64,000 nt of DNA from an uncultured Alkaliphilus sp. (GTDB taxonomy: Bacteria; Bacillota; Clostridia; Peptostreptococcales; Natronincolaceae), in assembly GCA_938074565.1 (NCBI GenBank), contig CALJEQ010000015.1, forward strand, positions 142,511 through 206,510. Direction: 5' to 3'. Below the pieces are notes generated by a model. It was not told the DNA's origin, ran no database searches, and was given only the letters and a program-made list of their open reading frames with translations. The translations under genes were made by a program, and so were the position numbers. How positions within the stretch are numbered: position 1 is the first letter of the stretch; each line of letters begins with the position of its first letter. Of this stretch, positions 15,897 to 24,593 are shown piece by piece.

Positions 15897-16706
15897 CTAC
15901 TTTTTTAATAACTTAATTTTCCTCCCACAAGCCTCCATAGCTTCAATTACAATACCACGAAAACCTCTTTTCTCTAATACAGATACCCCTTCAATAGTAA
16001 CCCCACCTGGGGAAGTTACAGTATCTTTTAGCTTTCCTGGATGGATTTCATTTTCTAATATCATTTTGGCAGTACCTATTAAAGTTTGTGCAGCATATTG
16101 ATATGCTTTATCCCTGGGCATTCCTTGAAGTACGCCTCCATCTGCTAAGGCTTCAACAAACATTGCCACAAAAGCAGGGCTACAGCCACTAATACTGGTG
16201 GCTACATCCATCAATGATTCTTTAATTACATCAACCTTACCTATACTACTTAATAATGTAATGGCTAAGTTTAATTCTTCTTCTTCTACCCTATCATTGG
16301 GGGTAACAGCAGTCATTCCTTCCCCCACTGTAACTGCAACATTTGGCATTGTTCGTATTATTTTCTTTGGTTGTAGAAAGTGACTTCCCATATCTTCAAG
16401 GGTGATTCCCACTATTACAGAAATTAATAGCTGATGTTCATTAACATATTCTTTTATTTCATCTAGTACAAAACTGTATATGTCGGGTTTTACACATAAG
16501 AAAATAATATCACAATTTTTTACCAACTCAATATTGCTTTCACATAGGTTTACATTAAATTTATTACGTAAACTTTCTCCTTTAGCCCTTGTACGATTGC
16601 TAATATAAATCTTCTCATTTATTCCAGTATAATTTCTAATAAGTCCATTAATAATGGTTTGAGCCATATTTCCAGCTCCAATAAATCCTATTCGTTTATC
16701 CACCAT
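15897..16706 (-). CDS. proC: Pyrroline-5-carboxylate reductase ProC
   Basis: A 269-residue NADPH-dependent reductase performing the last step of proline synthesis. The N-terminal Rossmann motif is GFIGAGNMAQTII. The C-terminal signature is DTVTSPGGVTIEGVSVLE. The ATG lies 3 bases after AAGGGGGT. It is the third gene of proA-proB-proC, about 70 bases after proB. Length and motifs are normal. Confidence 0.95.
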   Translation of the reverse strand: MVDKRIGFIGAGNMAQTIINGLIRNYTGINEKIYISNRTRAKGESLRNKFNVNLCESNIELVKNCDIIFLCVKPDIYSFVLDEIKEYVNEHQLLISVIVGITLEDMGSHFLQPKKIIRTMPNVAVTVGEGMTAVTPNDRVEEEELNLAITLLSSIGKVDVIKESLMDVATSISGCSPAFVAMFVEALADGGVLQGMPRDKAYQYAAQTLIGTAKMILENEIHPGKLKDTVTSPGGVTIEGVSVLEKRGFRGIVIEAMEACGRKIKLLKK

Positions 16707-16779
16707 TGTACCCCCTTACTTTTTTTATTTATGTTATCATTATATTTTATAATAATTATAAACTCCTTTAGAAAAGATA

Positions 16780-17574
16780 TTAAAGTACAGGCTTAAATAA
16801 AGTCGCTTTATATTCATTGTTTATTAAATTTAGTATAACATTTTCTCGTTTCCCATTCGCCAAGATCATTGGAATACCATAACGATTAACTATTTTAGCC
16901 GCCTCAATTTTTGTAGCAATACCACCTGTTCCAAAGGAATTAGTATTACCTATTTCAATTTCTTCCAATAATTCACCTATGTTTTCTACCTGCTCTAACA
17001 GAACTGCATCCTCATACTCTTTAGGGTTTTTATTATAAATTCCATCAATATCACTTAACAAAATTAATAAGTCTGCATTCCAAAGACTGGCAGAAAGGGC
17101 CGCTAAAGTATCATTATCCCCTATTTTAATTTCTTCAACACTTACCGTATCATTCTCATTAATAATAGGAACAACCCCTTCATCAACCAACGTAAATAAT
17201 GTATTCCTAATATTGAGGGTACGTGTTTTATCGTAAAAATCTTCTCTAGTTAGTAGCAATTGACCAATGTGAATACCCTTTTCATGAAAGTGTCTAGTGT
17301 AGGCAGACATTAACTCCACTTGACCAATGGCACATAGGGCTTGTTTGTAATTCATATCTTCTCTACGGGACCATTTTTTTATTTGACCTATACCTGCAAT
17401 TCTTGCACCAGAAGTAACTATAACCACCTGTTTACCTTCCTGCATAAGTGAAGATACCTGCTGACATAATTCTTTCAAAAATGTTTCATTAATTGTTCCA
17501 TCTTCATTAGATAAAGTATTACTACCTATCTTTATTACAATTTTTTTACTCTCTTTTATTACTTCCGATACCAT
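16780..17574 (-). CDS. proB: Glutamate 5-kinase ProB, short form without PUA domain
   Basis: A 264-residue amino-acid kinase that phosphorylates glutamate for proline synthesis. KIGSNTLSNEDGTI at the N terminus, TSGARIAG, and INENDTVSVEEIKIGDNDTLAA are family motifs. E. coli ProB is about 367 residues with a C-terminal PUA domain; this one ends after the kinase fold, a known shorter form. AGAGGGATGG precedes the ATG. It lies 13 bases after proA in the same operon. Confidence 0.94.
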   Translation of the reverse strand: MVSEVIKESKKIVIKIGSNTLSNEDGTINETFLKELCQQVSSLMQEGKQVVIVTSGARIAGIGQIKKWSRREDMNYKQALCAIGQVELMSAYTRHFHEKGIHIGQLLLTREDFYDKTRTLNIRNTLFTLVDEGVVPIINENDTVSVEEIKIGDNDTLAALSASLWNADLLILLSDIDGIYNKNPKEYEDAVLLEQVENIGELLEEIEIGNTNSFGTGGIATKIEAAKIVNRYGIPMILANGKRENVILNLINNEYKATLFKPVL

Positions 17575-17587
17575 TTATTCCATCCCT

Positions 17588-18838
17588 CTATTCTCTTATT
17601 TGTCCATTTCCAACTATTGTATATTTAACAGTTACCAATTCATTTAGCCCCATTGGACCTCTAGCGTGGATCTTTTGAGTGCTAATGCCTAATTCTCCAC
17701 CAAACCCAAACTCACCACCATCTGTAAATCGAGTGGAAGCATTAACATAAACTGCTGCTGCATCAACTCTTCGTAAAAATATATTAGCATTTGTAAAGTT
17801 TTCAGTAATAATTGATTCTGAATGTTTAGATCCATATTTTTGAATATGGCTAATGGCATCAGTCATATCTTCCACTACTTTCACAGCCAAAATATAATCT
17901 AAAAACTCTTCCTTCCAATCTTCTTCTGTAGCGTCATTTACAGGAATTCTTTCTTTAGTAGAAGGGCAACCCCTTAGTTCCACCTTATCCTTTAATGCTT
18001 GATGTAATTTTGGTAAAAACTTATCAGCAACAGCTTTATGAATTAAAGTGGTTTCACATGCATTACAAACTCCAGGTCTTTGAGCTTTGGCATTTACCAC
18101 AATCTTTAAAGCCTTATCTAAGTCTGCTGATTCATCAACATATACATGACAATTACCCACACCAGTTTCAATGGTTGGTACTGTTGCATGATCCACTACA
18201 AATCGAATAAGTTCTGCCCCACCTCTTGGTACGATAACATCAATATATGCATTAAGGGTCAACATTTCCTTTACAACATTTCTATCTAAGTCATCTATAA
18301 GTTGAATAACATCTTCGCTAATTTCACTGTTCTTTAAACCTTGTTTAATGGCATAAACTAAAGCTTTATTTGAATGAATAGCAGAAGAGCTTCCTCTAAG
18401 TAAGATGCCATTTCCACTTTTTAAAGCTAAGGAAAAGGAATCCACAGTTACATTAGGTCTAGACTCATATATAATACCAATTACCCCTAAAGGTACTGTC
18501 ATCTTACTGATGGTCAGTCCATTTTCCAATGTCCAGACATCGTTACTCTTCCATATGGGATCTTTTAGCTTAATAATAGTATTAATACTTTCAGTCATGC
18601 CATCTATTCTCTCTTGATTCAATCGCAAACGGTCTATTAAACTTTCCTTTGTTCCCTTTTCCATTGCTACTTTAATATCTTTATTATTTTCTTCTAATAT
18701 AAAGGATTGATGCTTTTTTATACTTTCAGCAACTTTATTAAGGGCATCGTTTTTAATATGTGTTGAAACTGTACCTAATTCATAGGAAGTCTCTTTTAAT
18801 ATTTTGCATTTTTCAATTAATAGAGTCAATTTTACCAC
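17588..18838 (-). CDS. proA: Gamma-glutamyl phosphate reductase ProA
   Basis: A 416-residue aldehyde-dehydrogenase-fold enzyme that reduces gamma-glutamyl phosphate to the semialdehyde. The catalytic cysteine is in RPGVCNACETTLI. Other family motifs are YESRPNVTVD, LRGSSSAIHSN and ASTRFTDGGEFGFGGELGISTQKIHARGP. The GTG start follows AAAGG by 5 bases. It is the first gene of the proABC operon, about 30 bases downstream of a good sigma-A promoter. Confidence 0.95.
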   Translation of the reverse strand: MVKLTLLIEKCKILKETSYELGTVSTHIKNDALNKVAESIKKHQSFILEENNKDIKVAMEKGTKESLIDRLRLNQERIDGMTESINTIIKLKDPIWKSNDVWTLENGLTISKMTVPLGVIGIIYESRPNVTVDSFSLALKSGNGILLRGSSSAIHSNKALVYAIKQGLKNSEISEDVIQLIDDLDRNVVKEMLTLNAYIDVIVPRGGAELIRFVVDHATVPTIETGVGNCHVYVDESADLDKALKIVVNAKAQRPGVCNACETTLIHKAVADKFLPKLHQALKDKVELRGCPSTKERIPVNDATEEDWKEEFLDYILAVKVVEDMTDAISHIQKYGSKHSESIITENFTNANIFLRRVDAAAVYVNASTRFTDGGEFGFGGELGISTQKIHARGPMGLNELVTVKYTIVGNGQIRE

Positions 18839-19185
18839 CTGTACCTTTCTAAAATATATATGTTTTTTATTATAGCTGATTATGTATACATATTCAAACA
18901 GTTTAATTTAATAATAAGTATAAATGTTATTATATATAATAATTTTTTTCAACTAAGTTTTTCTTGTTAATTAGATGTAATATACAAACTATTTACTAAC
19001 AGTCTGTACTAAACCTTAGTTTTTTATGTCTTCAAACAAAATCAGTTGTACATTAATATTTTGGTGTAATAATCTACTATTATCAAATTTTATTAATTCA
19101 CAATAAAGATAATAATTTAATTAATTCCATTTTACTGATATAATGATATTGTTATTTTTATTATGGAGAGGAAGGATCTTAACTA
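18839..19185. other. Divergent promoter region between proA and the lipid kinase fusion
   Basis: These 347 AT-rich bases carry the proA promoter (18869-18897, minus) and an extended -10 element for the rightward gene, TGATATAAT at 19136-19144, about 40 bases before its start. No gene, strong hairpin or riboswitch-like structure was seen in the rest. Confidence 0.6.
18869..18897 (-). promoter_or_regulatory. Promoter of the proABC operon
   Basis: On the minus strand TTGAAT (18892-18897) and a perfect TATAAT (18869-18874) are separated by 17 bases. The start codon of proA is about 30 bases downstream, leaving almost no leader and hence no room for a proline T-box. Confidence 0.7.
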
Positions 19186-20832
19186 ATGAAAATTAAGTTA
19201 ATATATAATCCTGTTTCTGGAAATGGGACATTTAAAAATCATTTAGATTATATCATTGATAAATTCCAACAAAAGGGATTTCAAATTGAACCTTATAGAA
19301 CAGAAAACAAAGATAGCCTCGACAAAATGTTATCACAATTACAGCAAGATGATTACGCTAAAATTCTAGTGGCTGGTGGTGACGGAACCATCCATCAAGT
19401 AATTAATTGTTTATTAAAATATGACATCAATGTTCCCATAGGTTTGTTCCCTGTAGGCACAGCCAACGATTATGCCCAATGTTTCAACTTACCTAATAAT
19501 ATTGAAGAAAATGTTGAAATAATGCTTAAAGATAATTATACATATTCAGATGTAGGGCTTATGAATGATAAATATTTTATTAATGTAGCAAGTCTTGGCG
19601 TACTAGTTGATATTAGTCAAAGAACAAATACTGAATTAAAGAACTCTTTAGGGGTTTTGGCATACTACTTAAATGGTTTAACTGAACTGCCAAAATTAAA
19701 GGCTGTTAAAGTTAAAGTAACAAGCGATGTCATGAATTACAAGGGTGATATTCTGTTTATGTTGATTATGAATGGCAGGTCTGCTGGAGGCTTTAAAAAA
19801 ATTGCACCTGAAGCTTCTTCCAATGATGGACTTTTAGATGTTTTTATATTTAAGAAATGCCATAATATTGAATTAACTTCTCTTTTACTAGCAATAATAA
19901 ATGGAGATCACGTTGATAGTCCCCACGTTATTCATTTTAAAACAAGTAATTTGGCTGTTAATTGTAATGAAGAAGTAGGTATCGATTTAGATGGAGAAAA
20001 AGGACCTGATTTTCCTCTAAAAATAAAAATAATTCCTCAAAAACTAAAAATAATTACTAGATTCAATAATGAGGAATGTAAAGAATTAAGGAAAAAAGAA
20101 GAACATTTTAGTGTTAGAAATACATTTGGACAGATTTCTAGAGCAGTTATCAGTGGAGTTCATAGAAAATATAAAGTCGTAAAAAGCGAAAGAAATATTG
20201 TCACAGATATAGGTAGATTGGTTAGAGCCCTACCAAAACATAATGCCTTCAATTATGTTAATAGACGGGCCCTTAATGACAACTTCTTTGAAATGGCCGA
20301 AAAAACCCTTGATAATGGTTACTTATACATTGTTCTTTCATCTACTGGTAGTGCCGCAGGAGAAACCATTAGGAAAGTAACACAAAAAGAATACTCCCAT
20401 GTATCTCTTTCCTTTGATGAAGAATTAAAAACCATTATATCCTATAATGGTGGAGACTATCTATATTCTCCAGGTTTAAACCATGAAATGATTGAGTTTT
20501 TCAATCAAAAGACAGATGCAAAAATCATTATTTACAGACTTAAAGCAACAAAAGAACAAAAAGCTAAAATATTGAGTGAGATTAGACTCATTGACCAACA
20601 AGGTAGCTCCTATAATGTGTTAGGAATTATAGTTCCATTTTCATTTAGAGAGAATATTATGTTTTGTTCTCAATTTGTTTATACAATGCTAAAGTCGGCT
20701 GATCTCAACTATTTTCAGAAGTTTCCTGAGAAGGTAAAACCCACAGATTTTGTTGAACTAGATTATGAAAGACGTTTAGAATATTTTAATAAAATGTTGG
20801 TACAGGATATATTAGACAAAAATAAAAGTTAG
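19186..20832 (+). CDS. Lipid (diacylglycerol-type) kinase fused to a permuted NlpC/P60 (YiiX/LRAT-like) domain
   Basis: A 548-residue two-domain protein. Residues 1-295 are a DagK/YegS/BmrU-type lipid kinase with NPVSGNG at the N terminus, GGDGTIHQ (64-71) and GTANDYA. After a charged linker (about 296-360), residues 365-545 look like a circularly permuted NlpC/P60 papain-fold domain, with the order histidine (SHVSLSF, H405) before cysteine (FCSQFVYT, C494). This order is the mark of the YiiX/LRAT branch, several members of which act on acyl lipids. A lipid kinase joined to such a domain suggests coupled phospholipid modification at the membrane; this is inference. A terminator follows. Confidence 0.8.
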   Translation: MKIKLIYNPVSGNGTFKNHLDYIIDKFQQKGFQIEPYRTENKDSLDKMLSQLQQDDYAKILVAGGDGTIHQVINCLLKYDINVPIGLFPVGTANDYAQCFNLPNNIEENVEIMLKDNYTYSDVGLMNDKYFINVASLGVLVDISQRTNTELKNSLGVLAYYLNGLTELPKLKAVKVKVTSDVMNYKGDILFMLIMNGRSAGGFKKIAPEASSNDGLLDVFIFKKCHNIELTSLLLAIINGDHVDSPHVIHFKTSNLAVNCNEEVGIDLDGEKGPDFPLKIKIIPQKLKIITRFNNEECKELRKKEEHFSVRNTFGQISRAVISGVHRKYKVVKSERNIVTDIGRLVRALPKHNAFNYVNRRALNDNFFEMAEKTLDNGYLYIVLSSTGSAAGETIRKVTQKEYSHVSLSFDEELKTIISYNGGDYLYSPGLNHEMIEFFNQKTDAKIIIYRLKATKEQKAKILSEIRLIDQQGSSYNVLGIIVPFSFRENIMFCSQFVYTMLKSADLNYFQKFPEKVKPTDFVELDYERRLEYFNKMLVQDILDKNKS

Positions 20833-20866
20833 GGGGTTTTATTATCCTCCCTAACTTTTATTTAAT
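20826..20866 (+). terminator. Terminator of the lipid kinase fusion gene
   Basis: AAAGTTAGGGGG and CCTCCCTAACTTT pair around a TTTTATTAT loop, followed by T-rich sequence. It overlaps the stop codon and also lies just before the end of the converging gene. Confidence 0.8.
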
Positions 20867-20883
20867 TTGTAGACTAGGAAACC

Positions 20884-21582
20884 TTAATACTTCCATCTAT
20901 AATGCCCAGCAATTGGTGTACTAATAGATTTCAATTTTATTTCCACAGCAAAAGGTGGACTATTATGAAGAATATATGGTGTACCATCTTTGGCACGTCT
21001 ATCTGAAATAATTGCCACATGATGAATTCCCTCTAAAAATACTATTATATCACCCGGTTGCCATTGTCTTAGATTTTCAATATCTTTAGGTATTAATTCA
21101 GTGGTTAAAGATTCTGTAAATCTCTCAAAATAGACATACTGATTGGGGACTCTTCTAAAATCAATATTAGGCTCTGGCTTACCATTTAATCTGGGATACA
21201 GCGCCAAGTTTCTTTGAATATCATTATCCATGAGTTCTTTTAAGTTAATACCTGCCTCCAATAATCCCCTCCAGATAACATCTGTACAAACCCCTTCATC
21301 CTCTGGTGGGTAACCTCCTGCATAATAAGCACTATGATATTTAGTACGTTTTTTAACCTCTCTTCTGGCTGCATTTACTATATCTATTGCATCTGGAATA
21401 CCATTTTTATTTTTATCTATTTTTGATGAATCATCTGGTACAATTACTCTTTTAGCAAAAGGGTTTTCAATATGAATTCCTAAAGAGTTAAGTATAATAC
21501 CGCTTTTATAGGAATAGGTAAAGCAAAATATGCCTATAAAAACCACAGAAAACAGCGTTAGTATTATCTTTTTTGCTTTCAT
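20884..21582 (-). CDS. DUF1287 family exported protein
   Basis: A 232-residue protein anchored by an N-terminal hydrophobic segment (about 6-26). DUF1287 proteins have a papain/NlpC-like fold. Conserved residues here are the cysteine in EDEGVCTDVIWR (C99), the histidine in LEGIHHVAII (H187/H188) and HNSPP (H206). Residues 57-65 (DKNKNGIPD) form a calcium-binding-type loop. The gene is monocistronic with AGGTG before its ATG. A cell-wall or lipid hydrolase function is expected from the fold but is not established for the family. Confidence 0.82.
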   Translation of the reverse strand: MKAKKIILTLFSVVFIGIFCFTYSYKSGIILNSLGIHIENPFAKRVIVPDDSSKIDKNKNGIPDAIDIVNAARREVKKRTKYHSAYYAGGYPPEDEGVCTDVIWRGLLEAGINLKELMDNDIQRNLALYPRLNGKPEPNIDFRRVPNQYVYFERFTESLTTELIPKDIENLRQWQPGDIIVFLEGIHHVAIISDRRAKDGTPYILHNSPPFAVEIKLKSISTPIAGHYRWKY

Positions 21583-21753
21583 AATAGCACCTCAACATTA
21601 TACAATTTTTACTAGGTATTTATTATTGTAACTTATCAAAATTATTTTGTATAGGAGTAGACTAAAAGTATTTTTTTCACATCTTAGAAGTATAAAATAA
21701 ATGTAGTTATTTGCTTCCACAATGTAAAAAGACATAGTCTATAATGCCCAACA

Positions 21754-21945
21754 TTACTTTACTTCTTTAACTCTGCCAACAATCCCACCCTCTAGCATAA
21801 CCTTTATACCATGATGATGCTCTATAGAGTTGGTAAGAATTTTCTTAACTACACCTTCTGTGAGTTTTCCACTACGCTGGTCTTGTTTTTGAACAATCAG
21901 TACAGTACTTCCTATTTTAATATTACTTCTTTTAGTTCCCTCCAT
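21754..21945 (-). CDS. YwbE family small protein
   Basis: A 63-residue protein matching the YwbE family (DUF2196) in length and motifs: NIKIGSTVLIVQKQDQRSGKLTEGVV and HHHGIKVML..GIVGRVKE. The fold is probably a small beta barrel, suggesting nucleic-acid or ribosome contact, but function is unknown. AAAGGATG precedes the ATG by 5 bases. Confidence 0.85.
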   Translation of the reverse strand: MEGTKRSNIKIGSTVLIVQKQDQRSGKLTEGVVKKILTNSIEHHHGIKVMLEGGIVGRVKEVK

Positions 21946-22056
21946 TGTTTCATCCTTTCAAATCTAATTAAAGATTCTGTCATATTTATTATTTTCTTAT
22001 TTTTACATATTAACTAACCTTGTATTATCATTTTGAAGGCATTTTACTGTTAATTT

Positions 22057-22602
22057 TTATGATTGGTTTTCTTTATATAAAGTTTTTCTTAAAATATTTT
22101 TCACAAAAGATGTTTTCTTATCACAGTAATTATCTATGTCATACTTATACTCCATTGCTAGGTGTTTCTTTAAAGAACTATATTCTTCCCTTGCATCTTC
22201 ATTGGTTCTCAAATAATCTCTAAAAGCAATGTGTTCTAAATATCCCTTTCCATCTTTTGGACAAACATAAAGATGATATTTCATCATTCCATCATCATGA
22301 TCTCGCCTAAAGGCTTCTCGTCCTTCAATCCCTAAGTTTCCCTCATATATATATCCTTGTAACTCCAATTTTTTAATAATCAACGGTAGAACATCATAAT
22401 TATCTATTACGACATCTACATCAATTATAGGTTTTGCAGCTAGACCTTCTACAGATGTGCTTCCCACATGCTCTATTCCTATTATTAAATCTCCAATATA
22501 GCTATTAATCATATCTTTAATTTTATCAAATTCTTGTTTCCATTTATACTCATACTCAACAATTTCAATAACCTTAGTGGCTTCTGGCATTTCTAATTTC
22601 AT
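22057..22602 (-). CDS. GrpB family protein (nucleotidyltransferase-like, UPF0157)
   Basis: A 181-residue protein of the GrpB family, recognised by IEHVGSTSVEGLAAKPIIDVDVVI, which carries the GS...D.D pattern of minimal nucleotidyltransferases, and by HLYVCPKDG...HIAFRDYLR. The start at 22602 is preceded by AGGGAGGAG. A longer frame would begin 48 bases earlier inside the terminator of the helicase gene and is less likely. The physiological substrate is unknown. Confidence 0.82.
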   Translation of the reverse strand: MKLEMPEATKVIEIVEYEYKWKQEFDKIKDMINSYIGDLIIGIEHVGSTSVEGLAAKPIIDVDVVIDNYDVLPLIIKKLELQGYIYEGNLGIEGREAFRRDHDDGMMKYHLYVCPKDGKGYLEHIAFRDYLRTNEDAREEYSSLKKHLAMEYKYDIDNYCDKKTSFVKNILRKTLYKENQS

Positions 22603-22649
22603 CTCCTCCCTGTGCTCTTTATTTTTGTCATGCAGAAAAAAACCCTTCA

Positions 22650-22686
22650 TAATGAAGAGTTCTTTTTTTACATTTCTGCCTTACTT
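22650..22686. terminator. Terminator of the DbpA-type helicase gene
   Basis: An A-tract, CCTTCATAATGAAG core and T-tract form a near-perfect hairpin that works in both directions. It lies right at the 3' end of the helicase gene. Confidence 0.7.
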
Positions 22687-24113
22687 ACCTTACGGGGTCT
22701 GCCTTTGATGTTTTTATTTTGTAACTCTTGAAAAACCATCTCCCCCTTATTGTTCAATATCTCAACAAAGGTTGATACATCAAGTACATTAATTATTCCT
22801 ATATCCTCCGCTGTCATCCCTTCTATACTACAAAGTGTGCCTACGATGTCTACTGGTCTCATTTTTGTTTTTTTACCTGCGTTAATATGTAGTTTCATTA
22901 TTTCCTTATCTAATGGAGCTCCTTTTGTTTCTTTAAACTCTGGTGATGAATTAATTTTTTCAACAAATTCTTGTTTAGAATTATTGATAATTTCTTCCTC
23001 TGGTCTTTCTTTTAAAGGGATTTCTTTGCCGATATATTTTTGTATATCCTTAAGAAACTTACCTTCATATCGTGTTACAAAAGTAATTGCTCTACCTTCT
23101 CTACTTATACGTCCAGTTCTACCTATCCTATGTACATAACTTTCCCTATCTTGTGGTATATCATAATTTATAACAAGAGAGATGTTGTCTATATCTATTC
23201 CCCTAGCTGCAACATCTGTCGCAACTAAATATCTAAAATAACCTTGTTTAAAATCCTTCATTACCCTTAATCTATCCCGTTGTTCCATTCCACCATGAAT
23301 CTTCTCACAAGTATACTTGAGGTTTGTAAGCTCATCATAGACTTCATCTACCTTTTGCTTAGTATTACAGAAAATTATACAACTATCTGGGTTTTCTACT
23401 ATTGTTATGTCTCTTAGCAGTTTTATCTTATCGTTGTGATCCACTGCGTATCTTTCCTGACTAATCCTGTCTGCGGAAGAACTCTCTTCTTCTATTTCAA
23501 CATGTATAGGTTGCTTCATGTATTTGGTACATAGAACCTCTATGTCTTTAGGCATTGTGGCTGACAATAACATGGTAACACGTTTTTTGGGCAAGCTACC
23601 TATTATTGTTTCTATATCATCTACAAAACCCATATTAAGCATTTCATCAGATTCATCTATTACAAGGTATTTAATATTGGATGTATCAAATGTACCTCTT
23701 TCGATATGATCTATAATACGACCAGGTGTACCAACCACTACATGGGTTTTTTGTTTAAGTTCTTTTTCTTGAATATAGAATGGAGATTTTCCGTAAAGGG
23801 CAGCTACTTTAATCCTCTTAAACCGACCTATATTAAAAATATCTTCTTGTACTTGTATAGCCAGTTCTCTTGTTGGTACAATTACTAATGCTTGAGGTTT
23901 ATTCTCATCCCAGTCTACTAACTGACAAATTGGAATAGCAAAGGCTGCTGTCTTTCCGCTTCCAGTTTGTGACTTTACTATAATATCCTTATCTTCTAAA
24001 GCAGCAGGTATAACCTGTTCTTGAACTTTGGTAGGACTTTCAAAATTCAACATACTAATTGCCTTTAATATTTCACTACTTAATTGATAATCTTTAAAAT
24101 TTGATTTTATCAT
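22668..24113 (-). CDS. dbpA: DbpA/YxiN-type DEAD-box RNA helicase
   Basis: A 481-residue RNA helicase with Q-motif, Walker A SQTGSGKTAAF, PTRELAIQV, SAT (LLSATMP) and HRIGRTGR motifs. Motif II reads DESD (VIDESDEMLNMGF) instead of DEAD, an uncommon change. The C-terminal 75 residues (KKTKMRPVDIVGTLCSIEGM...) match the DbpA RNA-binding domain, which in YxiN/DbpA recognises hairpin 92 of 23S rRNA during 50S assembly. A basic tail follows. A promoter and short terminator upstream suggest a regulated leader. Confidence 0.9.
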   Translation of the reverse strand: MIKSNFKDYQLSSEILKAISMLNFESPTKVQEQVIPAALEDKDIIVKSQTGSGKTAAFAIPICQLVDWDENKPQALVIVPTRELAIQVQEDIFNIGRFKRIKVAALYGKSPFYIQEKELKQKTHVVVGTPGRIIDHIERGTFDTSNIKYLVIDESDEMLNMGFVDDIETIIGSLPKKRVTMLLSATMPKDIEVLCTKYMKQPIHVEIEEESSSADRISQERYAVDHNDKIKLLRDITIVENPDSCIIFCNTKQKVDEVYDELTNLKYTCEKIHGGMEQRDRLRVMKDFKQGYFRYLVATDVAARGIDIDNISLVINYDIPQDRESYVHRIGRTGRISREGRAITFVTRYEGKFLKDIQKYIGKEIPLKERPEEEIINNSKQEFVEKINSSPEFKETKGAPLDKEIMKLHINAGKKTKMRPVDIVGTLCSIEGMTAEDIGIINVLDVSTFVEILNNKGEMVFQELQNKNIKGRPRKVSKAEM

Positions 24114-24274
24114 TCAATCATCTCTTTCTTTATTTTTCTATTTGAATTAGTGTTAAAACTATACTTTATAATTTTTACCTCTACCTATTTTGTCTTCTAT
24201 CGTAAAATAATATAATAAATATTGAATTAAAAATTAACTCAAAGTAAGCTTTTGTTTTTTTATATTAAAAACAT

Positions 24275-24307
24275 AGAAAAAAGTGCCGGTATTGTTCACC
24301 AGCACTT
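24275..24307 (-). terminator. Intrinsic terminator in the leader of the helicase gene (attenuator or small RNA end)
   Basis: On the minus strand AAGTGCTGGT pairs with ACCGGCACTT (10 base pairs, loop GAACAAT), followed by six T residues. It stands about 50 bases after a good promoter and 160 bases before the helicase start. Transcripts therefore either end here as a ~55-nt RNA or read through into the helicase. Confidence 0.6.
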
Positions 24308-24334
24308 CACAATTTCTGCCTACAGCTAAAATAT

Positions 24335-24363
24335 ATTATACCATAAGTATAAGTCTAAGTCTA
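24335..24363 (-). promoter_or_regulatory. Extended -10 promoter upstream of the helicase leader
   Basis: On the minus strand TAGACT (24358-24363) and TGG-TATAAT (24335-24340) are separated by 17 bases. The TATAAT is perfect and has a TGG extension. Transcription would start near 24328 and reach the terminator at 24275-24307. Confidence 0.55.
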
Positions 24364-24593
24364 TTTTTTGTTATATGATGTTTTATAATAGGTCGTCCCA
24401 ACTACATTAAGTATTATGCTACAGATATACTTATAATCAGTAATTTTAAGAGTGTTAGTTTTATTTGATGTCTATAATAAAAGTAAAAGGAAATATGCAA
24501 CTCTATGTGGAATACTTTAAAATCGTAGTTGATATTAAGACTATTTAAATAAATATAAACTAAGTGATTCAACTAATGAAAAGGAGAATAGAA

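Larger units (their letters stand above)
24114..24593. other. Intergenic region between dbpA and the pentapeptide gene
   Basis: These 480 bases hold the minus-strand promoter and terminator of the helicase leader. The right half is AT-rich, and a rightward promoter for the pentapeptide gene must lie here but I could not fix it. No further gene was seen. Confidence 0.5.

Noticed and set aside
18839..19185. Possible proline T-box ahead of proA
   Set aside because: The promoter lies about 30 bases from the start codon and no T-box sequence (such as AGGGTGGNACCGCG) is present.
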